From Deltaproteobacteria bacterium (GTDB lineage Bacteria; Desulfobacterota; Binatia; UBA9968; CAXXLF01), in NCBI GenBank assembly GCA_022571535.1, contig JACZXR010000082.1:1-8202 (forward strand): a stretch of 8,202 nt of DNA, in the 5' to 3' direction. Position numbers and translations under genes: made by a program. Shown piece by piece: positions 1 to 6,748 of the stretch. The notes under the pieces were generated by a model. It was not told the origin of the DNA and searched no databases. It saw only the letters and a list, made by a program, of their open reading frames with translations. Position 1 is the stretch's first letter; every line of letters begins with the position of its first letter.

Positions 1-79
1 AGGACTCAATTACGGCGTAGATTAATTGACTCCTATTAACCTTGTCATCTTTTTCCCTTGTGATATTGGTCTCTTAGTA
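1..79. other. Non-coding left flank of the insertion sequence
   Basis: This short AT-rich stretch lies outside the left end of the IS. All six frames hit a stop within it, so no gene crosses it. In particular, it does not continue the oxidoreductase reading frame found beyond the right end of the IS. The only structure seen is an imperfect inverted repeat, 2-12 against 23-33, matching at 10 of 11 positions around a 10-base loop. Its role is unknown. Confidence 0.5.
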
Positions 80-93
80 CCTGAATCTTGCAC
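80..93 (+). repeat. IS left terminal inverted repeat
   Basis: The bases CCTGAATCTTGCAC are an exact inverted copy of 1883-1896. This is the end downstream of the transposase gene. In IS1380-type elements the transposase binds and cuts at such ends. The inner eight bases, TCTTGCAC, recur in the palindrome at 239-258. Confidence 0.88.
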
Positions 94-238
94 CGGATAC
101 ACCCATTCCCTATGACCGGTAGAAGTTTTTAAATTGGTCCTAAAAATATTGACCAGGCACCCGGTTAGGTGGTCGATCTCTGTATTTTCTTTCTCCGTTC
201 GCCCAAGAGTGCTGCTTCTTGCTGGTGATTAATACTAT

Positions 239-258
239 GTGCAAGAAATTTCTTGCAC
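239..258. repeat. 20-bp perfect palindrome just after the transposase gene
   Basis: A perfect self-complementary 20-bp sequence with half-site GTGCAAGAAA lies six bases beyond the transposase stop codon. Its outer eight bases, GTGCAAGA, are the inner core of both terminal repeats, so this may be a subterminal transposase-binding site. It could also act as an RNA hairpin at the end of the transposase transcript. The bases that follow on the minus strand (ATAGTATTAA) are not a T-run, so it is not a normal intrinsic terminator. The palindrome is seen directly; both roles are inference. Confidence 0.7.
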
Positions 259-264
259 GAACGG

Positions 265-1791
265 CTAGCCAGGCACAACGGTTAGCCTTAAACTGAGAGC
301 AGCTAAATGCCTGCATGGCCATTTTGGCCTATCGAGCCAGGGGCGTATCTGATGCCGACACTTATCCAAATAGCTCATGAATCTAAAAAGACCACCCACG
401 CGACTGTCATGGTGCGAATACTTCACCTCGTTCGTATTCGAATGTCCCGTAATCTTAGCGGCAATGAACAAAAGCTTTAAGCGGGCGATCCGAATAGTGT
501 TGTCCATCACCTCTTTGGTTGCGCTTTTTGTTTGGGCTGTGCCCTCTTGATCTTGTTGTCCTCGTTCCAACAGACCATGGGTGGCAAGCATCTTGAACGA
601 TCGCCAAATATTGTATGAGAGCATGACGATCTGAAAATACGCATAGTTGTTCGCAAACTTGCTGGAGGGTATCGCGGCCAACCCCTCTCTTTTGGCCTCA
701 CCAATCAGGTTCTCCGCATCCGCCCTCTTGTCATATTCCGAGATCACCCGGTGGGCTCGCTTCGTCAGGTTAGTGACAAATATTCGGTACTTATACTTGG
801 TATCTTCCATGAGCTCCAGTTGAACGGGTCCCCCTTTCTCTGAGGACTCCCCTTTAGGAATGCGCATGACTACAAATCGGCAGGCTCGACCCCACCCCAT
901 CGGTTGATAAAGGCATTCATTGTATTCGATGCGATCTCGCTTCTTAACTTTGTACCATCCCGATGGATCAAAGGAGGGGTGGCATGCCTTGTTGCCAAAT
1001 ATGAACCCATACCCTTCCTCCAAGGCAGCCTCTACACTCTCCCAACTGATGAACTCCCCATCGCCGCGAAGGATCACCTCCTTCACGCAACCCGGAAGAT
1101 ATCTCTTCAATGTACGGATAAGAGCAGAAACCTCCTCCCCACCCATCGTCTCTCCACGACGTAGCTTGCCAGTAAAATATTCACGTGTCTCGCTAATAAA
1201 ACACAGAACAGGACGAAATCCCTTCTTCCCCCGATGCTGGGTGTTATGACCCTTGCGACCACCTTGCTGACTACCATAGATAGTCTCCACCGTCGTGTCG
1301 ATATCGATATGGATGATCTCGTAACACAGCTTACATAAATGCCACACTCGCTCACGAAGGGCGCTCATCACCATCAGCAGAGATTGACCTTGATTAATAC
1401 CCAGGGAATTTACATAGCGCCAGAATGTCGTTACATAGGGAAGTCTGATCACTTTAAATATGGAGCATAACATCGCGTCAAGCCGAATATAGACAAAATG
1501 CCATACCCGGTTAAACCCTATAAACAGTAGCAGGATCAGGCCATAGACCATCTCATAGTGACCCAGCTTAGGAGTTCGGGAAGGCGGCTTATAGAACCCA
1601 TCGAAAATCTCTTTGAACCCGACCAGATCCATAAACTTTACCAGCCCCAAAAGCCCACCAAATGGACTCAAACGTTCACTACAATACCCGTATGGGGTCG
1701 AAGGCCCTATTCTACTAGCCTCTGCTGGACACTCATCTTCTGCTTGATTTACGCGATCTATAGAGATATCCTTTCCTCGTTCTTTAACCAT
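265..1791 (-). CDS. IS1380-family DDE transposase
   Basis: This 508-residue protein should catalyse cut-and-join of the IS ends at 80 and 1896. It has an RNase H-like DDE fold. The first acidic residue is in HIDIDTT (D163/D165, the latter more likely catalytic), and this is followed by the IYGSQQGG stretch typical of IS1380 enzymes. The second is D244 in LRGDGEF. The third is in a complete Y-(2)-R-(3)-E-(6)-K signature: Y353, R356, E360, K367. A long beta-strand insertion lies between the second and third catalytic residues (about 245-350), as in IS4/IS1380 relatives. The start is fixed by an AGGAGGT ribosome site at 1799-1805, seven bases before the ATG. No frameshift or internal stop is present, and with both IS ends intact the element may still be mobile. 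Confidence 0.92.
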   Translation of the reverse strand: MVKERGKDISIDRVNQAEDECPAEASRIGPSTPYGYCSERLSPFGGLLGLVKFMDLVGFKEIFDGFYKPPSRTPKLGHYEMVYGLILLLFIGFNRVWHFVYIRLDAMLCSIFKVIRLPYVTTFWRYVNSLGINQGQSLLMVMSALRERVWHLCKLCYEIIHIDIDTTVETIYGSQQGGRKGHNTQHRGKKGFRPVLCFISETREYFTGKLRRGETMGGEEVSALIRTLKRYLPGCVKEVILRGDGEFISWESVEAALEEGYGFIFGNKACHPSFDPSGWYKVKKRDRIEYNECLYQPMGWGRACRFVVMRIPKGESSEKGGPVQLELMEDTKYKYRIFVTNLTKRAHRVISEYDKRADAENLIGEAKREGLAAIPSSKFANNYAYFQIVMLSYNIWRSFKMLATHGLLERGQQDQEGTAQTKSATKEVMDNTIRIARLKLLFIAAKITGHSNTNEVKYSHHDSRVGGLFRFMSYLDKCRHQIRPWLDRPKWPCRHLAALSLRLTVVPG

Positions 1792-1855
1792 TTGGGTTAC
1801 CTCCTCTTAGAATAGGTGGGTGCTTAGAAACCCTATTATAATGGGGTAACCCAAA
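1791..1855 (-). promoter_or_regulatory. Inverted repeat able to mask the transposase start in read-through RNA
   Basis: The 11-bp arms at 1791-1801 and 1845-1855 are perfect complements (TTTGGGTTACC). In RNA read on the minus strand, the near arm covers the last bases of the ribosome binding site through the first base of the ATG. The far arm lies upstream of the likely -10 box, so RNA from the element's own promoter would lack it, while RNA entering from outside the IS would carry both arms and could fold shut. This matches the known IS10/IS50 strategy of silencing read-through transcripts. The repeat is seen; the function is inferred. Confidence 0.6.
1799..1805 (-). promoter_or_regulatory. 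Transposase ribosome binding site
   Basis: A full AGGAGGT Shine-Dalgarno sequence on the minus strand lies seven bases upstream of the transposase ATG, and it decides the start codon. Its last three bases (GGT) begin the proximal arm of the inverted repeat 1791-1801/1845-1855, which also covers the start codon. Confidence 0.8.
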
Positions 1856-1864
1856 CTTTTTCAC
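1835..1864 (-). promoter_or_regulatory. Probable transposase promoter
   Basis: On the minus strand there is an exact TATAAT -10 box (1835-1840). A weaker -35 candidate, GTGAAA (1859-1864, four of six consensus bases), lies 18 bp upstream. Transcription would start near 1828, about 37 bases before the transposase ATG and inside the IS end. The -10 is strong and the -35 uncertain. Confidence 0.55.
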
Positions 1865-1882
1865 CCTTTTTTTCCACCAACC

Positions 1883-1896
1883 GTGCAAGATTCAGG
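1883..1896 (-). repeat. IS right terminal inverted repeat
   Basis: This is an exact inverted copy of 80-93 at the end nearest the transposase promoter. Outside it the oxidoreductase reading frame begins at once (TAC TAT AAA ATC), so the IS border falls within a former gene. Confidence 0.88.
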
Positions 1897-2247
1897 TACT
1901 ATAAAATCATCGGTGAGATGCGCAGCCGATATATCAGATGGCTCACCCAGCAGGGCCTCGATTTGCCTGACCGGCTGACGAAAACCCCCTTAGGGGAAGG
2001 TCTGACGTTCGAGCGGGTCTGCGCCGAGCACGCAGTCGTAGGCGATTCTGAAAAGACCGTGGCTGCGCTCAAGCGACTTGCCAAGGAAACCGGGGCAACC
2101 CATGTCCTTGCCTGGATGAACATCGGGAGTGCTCCCAGCAAATTTGTCCTTGAGTCTATGCGGCAGTTTGCACGCGACGTCATGCCCCGACTCGAAATGT
2201 ATCATCCCAAGAGGCGACCGAGCATTAGTACGGCTGGACACTCTTAG
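1897..2247 (+). pseudogene. 3' fragment of an LLM-class flavin-dependent oxidoreductase, cut by the IS
   Basis: The frame is open from the IS border to the TAG at 2245-2247, giving about 116 residues that begin YYKIIGEMRSRYIRW. The stretch LTFERVCAEHAVVGD, then a helix ending KRLAKETGATHVLAWMN, then MRQFARDVMPRLE, is the usual C-terminal end of luciferase-like monooxygenases (bacterial luciferase fold, FMNH2 or F420 dependent). Full-length members are about 330-380 residues, so roughly two thirds, including most of the flavin barrel, is missing. An ATG at 1918 exists but has no clear ribosome site, and a 109-residue product could not form the barrel. The 5' part is not present at 1-79 on the other side of the IS. 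The gene's tail converges on ccmH with only 19 bp between stop codons. Confidence 0.75.
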
Positions 2248-2266
2248 AGTTTAGAATGGAAAAAGC

Positions 2267-3949
2267 TTACAACACCTGGTCGAGAATAATATCAACTCCC
2301 TGAGTGCCGATCTCGACAGGGTTTTTCTCGTAGGTTCCCATGAGGCTACCAGGCTCTCTCGTAAGCGCATTGCCGTCTCTGTCTAGACGCACGGAGACGT
2401 TCACCTTTCCACCGAATGGTCTGCCTGACATCATCATGTTTTCAGGACCCAGCGAATAGGAGAGGGGGAAGACGGGGCGGTCAATCTTCTTGACCGCAAG
2501 CGGCGGGCCTTTCGCAGAATTTGCCGACCTTACAATAATAAAGAGTGCGTCCCCGCTGTCCAATTTAGCCTTGAGTTTAGAGTCAACGGAAATGGTCCCC
2601 TCGATTCGACTGGGGTTCGTGACCGACTGCTTTGATTTTGCAGGGGTGGCCTGGCGGTTGGTCAGTTCATCGATTGTCTTTTGAACCTCGAATCTCTCTT
2701 TCCCTGAGGGGAGCAGGCTTACCAGCTTTTGCAAATTTTGCCGTGCTCCGGATAGATCTCCTTTATCGCGGTATAGCACCATGCCTTTTCCCCAAAGGGC
2801 AAGAGGGTATTCGGGATTAGTAGAAAGTGCCCGGTTGAAGGCCAGAAGAGCGCCGTCCACGTGTCCGGCTTGGGTGAGGATCAGACCCATATAGGTATGA
2901 GCTTCGGGGCGGTCTGAATCGATGGCGAGAACCTTCTTAAAGGCATCAATCGCCTGGGACCAGTCCTGTCGCTCAAAGGCGGCATGGCCCTGGGTGAGGA
3001 GAGACTGGAGATCAGCTCTCCTCATCCCGGGGTCAGCACTAAGCCCCCCTGGACCAGTCCCGGTGAGAAAGTCGCCGGTAATAGAGTCCTGCTCCGAGCC
3101 TCGAGGACGCAAGGACTTGCTCAGAAAAATTCCGAGGGTGACTCCGAATACTAGTAGAAAGGCGCCCGTAGCCGCAAAGATCCAGCCACGTCGGGATGGC
3201 GCTTTTCCGTTCTGGGCCTGCCCAGCATCTTTTGCCTGACGTTCCGCCCTGTGAGGCCGCTTCTTTGACATCGCCTCAGCGGGAGAGGAATCGAGCTCTC
3301 TCAATACTTTGGCGGCCTGGGCCTCATAACGTGGGCGTAGATCCTGATAGTCGGATTCGGATAGCCTGCCCGCTTGGTAGTCGAATTCAAGCTCTTGAAG
3401 CTCCGTATAGAGTCTGGCCTGTTCATTGAGGAGGTGTGCGCGGGGGCCCTCTATCTCCGGATCTATCTCCCATACCCTTTCCGTAGACACGTCCTGTTGC
3501 ACCCTCTGGATAAGGGCTGGGTCTACTTCGCTCGGACGGCTCTCGCCCTTTCTCTGTACCCAGCGCCTGGCAACGAGAAGTACAAAGATTATCCCCCCGG
3601 TCAACGCAATGAAGGGTAGGATCCAGACCAGCAGACTGAAGCCCTTAGTGGTGGGCGAAAGAAGGATCCATTCTCCGTATTTGGAGACAAAGTAAGCCTT
3701 AATCTGTTCTGGCGACTTGCCCTCTTTGAGCTGTTTGAGAACCAGTGCCCGCATTTGCTGGGCCATCTCTGAAGGGGAATCGGCAACAGACAGGTTTTGG
3801 CAGACAGGACAACGCAGTTCCTTGGAAATCGCACGAAGTTGCTCCTCAAGATCCGTCGGCTGGGCTTGCAGACCTGTTGGGAGAACCAATAGGCTTAGAA
3901 CAAGAATGACAAGTGAAGGCATTATATTTAGTAAGCTACGATGCTCCAT
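2267..3949 (-). CDS. ccmH: CcmH-CcmI fusion: cytochrome c maturation thiol reductase and TPR apocytochrome chaperone
   Basis: This 560-residue membrane protein would handle apocytochrome c for haem attachment. Residues 1-29 form a signal or anchor segment. Residues 30-103 are the CcmH/CycL helical domain with LRCPVCQNLSVADS, whose redox pair is C47/C50. A membrane segment (about 104-126) follows, then a cytoplasmic part (about 170-225, QARLYTELQELEFDYQAGRL) typical of the start of CcmI. A further membrane segment (about 255-277) precedes periplasmic TPR repeats (about 313-395). The C-terminal beta domain (449-560, starting EGTISVD) resembles the CcmI/CycH tail. E. coli CcmH, also a fusion, has about 350 residues, so this is a fuller fusion of CcmH with all of CcmI. 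Neither start candidate has a strong ribosome site; Met10 (3922) would give a cleaner signal peptide. It is last in the run ccmF-ccmG-ccmH, 72 bp after ccmG. Confidence 0.9.
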   Translation of the reverse strand: MEHRSLLNIMPSLVILVLSLLVLPTGLQAQPTDLEEQLRAISKELRCPVCQNLSVADSPSEMAQQMRALVLKQLKEGKSPEQIKAYFVSKYGEWILLSPTTKGFSLLVWILPFIALTGGIIFVLLVARRWVQRKGESRPSEVDPALIQRVQQDVSTERVWEIDPEIEGPRAHLLNEQARLYTELQELEFDYQAGRLSESDYQDLRPRYEAQAAKVLRELDSSPAEAMSKKRPHRAERQAKDAGQAQNGKAPSRRGWIFAATGAFLLVFGVTLGIFLSKSLRPRGSEQDSITGDFLTGTGPGGLSADPGMRRADLQSLLTQGHAAFERQDWSQAIDAFKKVLAIDSDRPEAHTYMGLILTQAGHVDGALLAFNRALSTNPEYPLALWGKGMVLYRDKGDLSGARQNLQKLVSLLPSGKERFEVQKTIDELTNRQATPAKSKQSVTNPSRIEGTISVDSKLKAKLDSGDALFIIVRSANSAKGPPLAVKKIDRPVFPLSYSLGPENMMMSGRPFGGKVNVSVRLDRDGNALTREPGSLMGTYEKNPVEIGTQGVDIILDQVL

Positions 3950-3974
3950 GGCGACAGAAATCAGGCGGTAAGCT

Positions 3975-4019
3975 GTAAGCAGGAAGGTTGGCGCTCACTT
4001 TACACTCGCTACTGCTTAC
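3975..4019 (-). repeat. Small inverted repeat between ccmG and ccmH
   Basis: Eight-base arms, GTAAGCAG at 3975-3982 and CTGCTTAC at 4012-4019, face each other across 29 bases in the 72-bp gap. A further partial TAAGC copy sits just outside at 3969-3973. It could form a weak hairpin in the ccm message, or be a remnant of a dispersed intergenic repeat. No promoter or terminator is evident in this gap. Confidence 0.35.
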
Positions 4020-4021
4020 TG

Positions 4022-4588
4022 TTATCGGATCGACTGATACGCCCCTTTTCCCTCTTTAGCACTGATAAGTCCGCGCCGGGCCTCGTCCAGCTTGGCCACA
4101 ATGATTGGATATTCCAGGCCGCCCACATGCTTGTAGGTAATCCGCCCTTCAGGATCGATAAAAAAAGTTTCAGGGATTCCCCAGACGCCATAGTCGATGG
4201 AGATCTTCCCCGAGGCGTCACGCCCGTTCGGGTAGGTAATTTGAAACTCTTTGAGAAAGGCGAAGGCCTCCTTTTCTGTGTCCTGAATATCAATCCCGAG
4301 AAAGACAATATTTTTATCTCTATATCTCTGCCAGACTGCCTCCAGGTCCCTTGCCTCAGCCCTGCAGGGAGGACACCACGAGGCCCAGAAGTTGAGAAAA
4401 ACCACTTTTCCTCTAAGATCGGCGAGGCTGAGCTTCTTGCCATCAAAGAGCGTTACGGTGAAAGGGGGGGCCGGTCGACCAATCAGGGGGGAAGCGATGT
4501 AACGGGGATCACGACTGAAGCCGAAGGCGAGAACCCCGACCAGAGGGAGAATGACTGCCAGGGTAAGAAGGATGCGACGCCAAGGCAT
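4022..4588 (-). CDS. ccmG: CcmG/DsbE thioredoxin-like protein for cytochrome c maturation
   Basis: This is a membrane-anchored periplasmic thiol oxidoreductase of 188 residues. It keeps apocytochrome c haem-binding cysteines (or CcmH) reduced using electrons from the DsbD/CcdA route. Residues 6-24 are an N-terminal anchor. The thioredoxin fold starts near GRPAPPF (37-43), and the active site is WASWCPPC with C72 and C75. The cis-proline loop is GVWGIPETFFID (134-145, P139), the form typical of CcmG/DsbE. The reading frame is open up to an ATG at 4666, but that would overlap the 3' end of ccmF by 68 bases and put a non-hydrophobic 26-residue extension before the anchor. The ATG at 4588 gives the normal family length and a 10-bp gap after ccmF. 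No strong ribosome site is seen, suggesting translational coupling to ccmF. Confidence 0.9.
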   Translation of the reverse strand: MPWRRILLTLAVILPLVGVLAFGFSRDPRYIASPLIGRPAPPFTVTLFDGKKLSLADLRGKVVFLNFWASWCPPCRAEARDLEAVWQRYRDKNIVFLGIDIQDTEKEAFAFLKEFQITYPNGRDASGKISIDYGVWGIPETFFIDPEGRITYKHVGGLEYPIIVAKLDEARRGLISAKEGKGAYQSIR

Positions 4589-4598
4589 GTCAGGCCCG

Positions 4599-6629
4599 CT
4601 ACGCCAATTTTCGCCGACCGGGCAAGACAGCGACGATGGTGCCCAGGAATATAACAAAACCACCAATCCATATCCAGGCCAGCAATGGTCGAACGAGAAC
4701 CTTGAGTGTAGCTTGATTTTGCTCCACCTCGCTGAAGCCCGATAGAATAATGTAGAGATCTTCGATGAAGGTGCTGCGGTAGACCGCCCGACCCACCGGT
4801 GACTTCTGGTTAGGGAAGAACTTGAGTGCCGGTGATAGGACTCCTATCTCGTGTCCCTCGTTGAAGACCCTGAAGGCACCTTCGACTCGGGAATGGGTGG
4901 GCTGTTGTGACCTCTTGAGCCCCTCAAATTGGATATGGTAGCGCCCGATCGAAAGACCCTCTCCTATTTGAAGAGTTACCTCGCGCTCGATGCTGTAACT
5001 CATAGAGCCCGCAATTCCTAAAAAAATGAGGACTACGCCCAGGTGAACGATCAAGCCTCCGTATCGCCGCTGGTTTCGCCGCGCCAGGGTTACCAGCGCG
5101 CTGAAAACTCCCTCTCCGGCGATCCTATGCCGAGCACGCACGGCAAGCGTGGTGTCGAACAGGATCGTAAACACCACAAAGGATAAGAGCGTAAAACCAA
5201 GAAGGGGGAGGAAGTCTCGGACCAACCAGATGAAGAGAAATAAAGCAACGACAAATGAAGCGACTGTAGGCCAGAGGAAGTTTCGCCTGAGGTTATCCCA
5301 GGAGGCCTTTTTCCAGGCGATCATTGGGCCAACCCCCATGAGAAAGACCAGAAGGAGAAAAAGAGGTACGGTGACCGAATTAAAATAGGGCGCCCCGACA
5401 CTCACCTGAACCCCGGCTACTGCCTCGGAGATGAGAGGGAAAATGGTCCCGAGAAAAATGGTGAACAGGGCAGAGACCAAAACGACGTTGTTAAGTAGGA
5501 ATGCGGATTCCCGACTGACCAGAGAATCCAGTTCTGGTTGGCCGCGAAGCTGTTTGCTCCTCCAGGCCAGAAGGCCGAAAGAGGTCAGGAGAATGAAGGC
5601 GAGAAAGGCAAGGAATATTATGCCCACGGGTCCCGATGAGAAGGCATGGATCGAGGAGAGGATGCCGGAACGGGTGAGAAAAGTGCCAAAGATGGTCAGG
5701 CTAAAGGCGATGATGATGAGGGAAAGATTCCAGACCTTGAGCATTTGCTTGCGCTCCTGCACCTGAACGGAGTGGAGAAAGGCTGTGGCCGGAAGCCATG
5801 GCATAAAGGCAGCATTTTCCACGGGGTCCCATGCCCAGTACCCGCCCCAACCGAGTTCGATGTAGGCCCAATAGGCTCCCAAGAGAATGCCGATTCCCAG
5901 AAAGAACCAGGAAAAGATCGTCCACCGCCGGGTCCGGTGGATCCAGACATCGTTGAGCCGCCCGCTCAACAGGGCCGCAATGGCGAAGGCGAAGGGGATA
6001 CTGAAACCGACGTACCCTATGTACAGAAGAGGCGGGTGAATGACCATCAAGGGGGTTTGTAGCTGAGGGTTCAAACCGTTTCCATCCAGGGGGGGAGAAG
6101 CCAGCATGGTGAACGGGTTGCTGTTGAAATTCAGGAGGATGAGAAAAAAGACCAGGATCCGCCCCCAGATGAACCAGCCGGCGATACATAGCGAGGCCAG
6201 GGACATGAGCCCGACTGCGATATCCGTCTGGTTCAGCAGCCCCACCTCTTCCTCCAGGCGAAGGATGTGCGTCCGGATGTAGAACGCCGCGAACAGAGCG
6301 GCGAGCATGGAGGACGAGAGGAGGAGCAACTTAACAGTGAAGAATGTCCGGGAGCCCTCGGGCCCCTTCCTTAGCGTCTCCTCAATGTGCATAAGGACCG
6401 CCATGGTGAAGACGGCGCCGAAAAAGATCGCGTAGTGCTCCGATACATAAGTCACCTGGTACAAGACATAGAGCAACTCGTAGACGACCAAGGCCGCGGC
6501 CTCGATATTCACGATCAGCGCGATCACTCGGGCCGCCTTCTCCCCTAGGCCCATAGCCGCCTTAAAACCTAGGCTCAAAGCCGCCTTCTCCCCTAGGCCC
6601 ATAGCCGCCTGCCCCCCTAAGATCTTCAA
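4599..6629 (-). CDS. ccmF: Chimeric membrane protein: TRAP permease-like N-terminus joined to CcmF haem lyase
   Basis: From about residue 158 to 676 this is CcmF, the haem lyase subunit that attaches haem to apocytochrome c. It shows NSNPFTML (169-176), GLNPQLQTP (185-193), the tryptophan-rich WWD region (GWGGYWAWDPVENAAF, 260-275), and histidines 198, 286, 328 and 529. These match E. coli H173, H261, H303 and H491, known haem ligands. The first ~155 residues are not CcmF: the conserved SNSxLP...WGxHEGSLLLW segment is absent. Instead there are three to four membrane segments ending in EVGLLNQTDIAVG and GWFIWGR, which resembles the N-terminal part of fused TRAP permeases. A TAXI binding protein lies just upstream, where that permease belongs. 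The long frame begins with TTG at 6629, with a G-rich ribosome-like stretch before it. GTG at 6527 has a better site (GGAGAAGG, 8 bases), so the start is unsettled. The CcmF part is confident and the TRAP origin is inferred. Confidence 0.8.
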   Translation of the reverse strand: MKILGGQAAMGLGEKAALSLGFKAAMGLGEKAARVIALIVNIEAAALVVYELLYVLYQVTYVSEHYAIFFGAVFTMAVLMHIEETLRKGPEGSRTFFTVKLLLLSSSMLAALFAAFYIRTHILRLEEEVGLLNQTDIAVGLMSLASLCIAGWFIWGRILVFFLILLNFNSNPFTMLASPPLDGNGLNPQLQTPLMVIHPPLLYIGYVGFSIPFAFAIAALLSGRLNDVWIHRTRRWTIFSWFFLGIGILLGAYWAYIELGWGGYWAWDPVENAAFMPWLPATAFLHSVQVQERKQMLKVWNLSLIIIAFSLTIFGTFLTRSGILSSIHAFSSGPVGIIFLAFLAFILLTSFGLLAWRSKQLRGQPELDSLVSRESAFLLNNVVLVSALFTIFLGTIFPLISEAVAGVQVSVGAPYFNSVTVPLFLLLVFLMGVGPMIAWKKASWDNLRRNFLWPTVASFVVALFLFIWLVRDFLPLLGFTLLSFVVFTILFDTTLAVRARHRIAGEGVFSALVTLARRNQRRYGGLIVHLGVVLIFLGIAGSMSYSIEREVTLQIGEGLSIGRYHIQFEGLKRSQQPTHSRVEGAFRVFNEGHEIGVLSPALKFFPNQKSPVGRAVYRSTFIEDLYIILSGFSEVEQNQATLKVLVRPLLAWIWIGGFVIFLGTIVAVLPGRRKLA
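6537..6608 (-). repeat. Three tandem 24-bp repeats at the start of the TRAP/CcmF gene
   Basis: Three adjacent 24-bp units occupy 6585-6608, 6561-6584 and 6537-6560. The first and third are identical and the middle one differs at several bases. The next unit begins (GCGGC) and then stops. Read in the gene's frame they encode octapeptides AAMGLGEK, AALSLGFK and AAMGLGEK, followed by AA. Each unit contains CCTAGG. If translation starts at GTG 6527, the repeats lie in the leader, and the last one supplies the ribosome site. Confidence 0.85.
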
Positions 6630-6634
6630 GATAA

Positions 6635-6693
6635 GGGCCCCCCTTGGGCAAACTTTACTTTTCGGTAAAATAAAGTTTGCCCAAGGGGGGCCC
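6635..6693. repeat. Perfect 23-bp inverted repeat between TAXI gene and TRAP/CcmF gene
   Basis: The arms 6635-6657 and 6671-6693 are perfect complements with a 13-base loop (6658-6670), and the loop can add four more A-T pairs after one bulged base. The RNA hairpin would be very stable. On the minus strand it starts 55 bases after the TAXI stop codon and ends five bases before the TTG start. The next minus-strand bases are TTATC, not a T-run, so it is not a standard intrinsic terminator. In transporter operons, hairpins after the binding-protein gene often protect the upstream message or lower permease expression; such a role is plausible. No flanking duplication marks it as a mobile element. 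Confidence 0.85.
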
Positions 6694-6748
6694 CCACCCC
6701 TAGCCTCTTCCTGGCTTTTACCCCGCCGAAGAAATCGTTAGGTCAGAC

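Larger units (their letters stand above)
80..1896 (-). mobile_element. IS1380-family insertion sequence, apparently complete
   Basis: The element is 1817 bp long and is bounded by perfect 14-bp terminal inverted repeats (CCTGAATCTTGCAC inward from 80; its complement ends at 1896). Ends beginning CC, a single long DDE transposase gene, and a length near 1.7-1.8 kb fit the IS1380 family. The ends look like those of ISEcp1, a known member whose left end starts CCTAGATTCT. The transposase occupies 265-1791 on the minus strand, leaving 185 bp at the left end and 105 bp at the right. The flanking five bases are TAGTA (75-79) and TACTA (1897-1901), which match at four of five positions, so the expected target duplication is imperfect. 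Because these flanks are complements of each other, the visible inverted repeat runs to 19 bp (75-93 with 1883-1901). The boundary at the CC is chosen by family convention. Confidence 0.88.

Noticed and set aside
239..258. Palindrome considered as the transposase terminator
   Set aside because: The stem would be followed by ATAGTATTAA, not a T-run.
3941..4654. Plus-strand open frame of 237 codons opposite ccmG
   Set aside because: It overlaps clear ccmG coding sequence, shows no recognisable motif or ribosome site, and looks like the antisense of a conserved gene.
4589..4666. Upstream start for ccmG at 4666
   Set aside because: It would overlap ccmF by 68 bases and add a non-hydrophobic segment before the membrane anchor; the ATG at 4588 fits the family length.
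5646..6189. Long plus- and minus-strand frames inside the CcmF region
   Set aside because: They overlap the strongly conserved WWD region of CcmF in other frames and give low-complexity Pro/Gly/Arg-rich products.
6635..6693. Hairpin considered as an intrinsic terminator
   Set aside because: No T-run follows the stem on the minus strand, and A/G/C-containing sequence follows on the plus strand, so termination is not supported.
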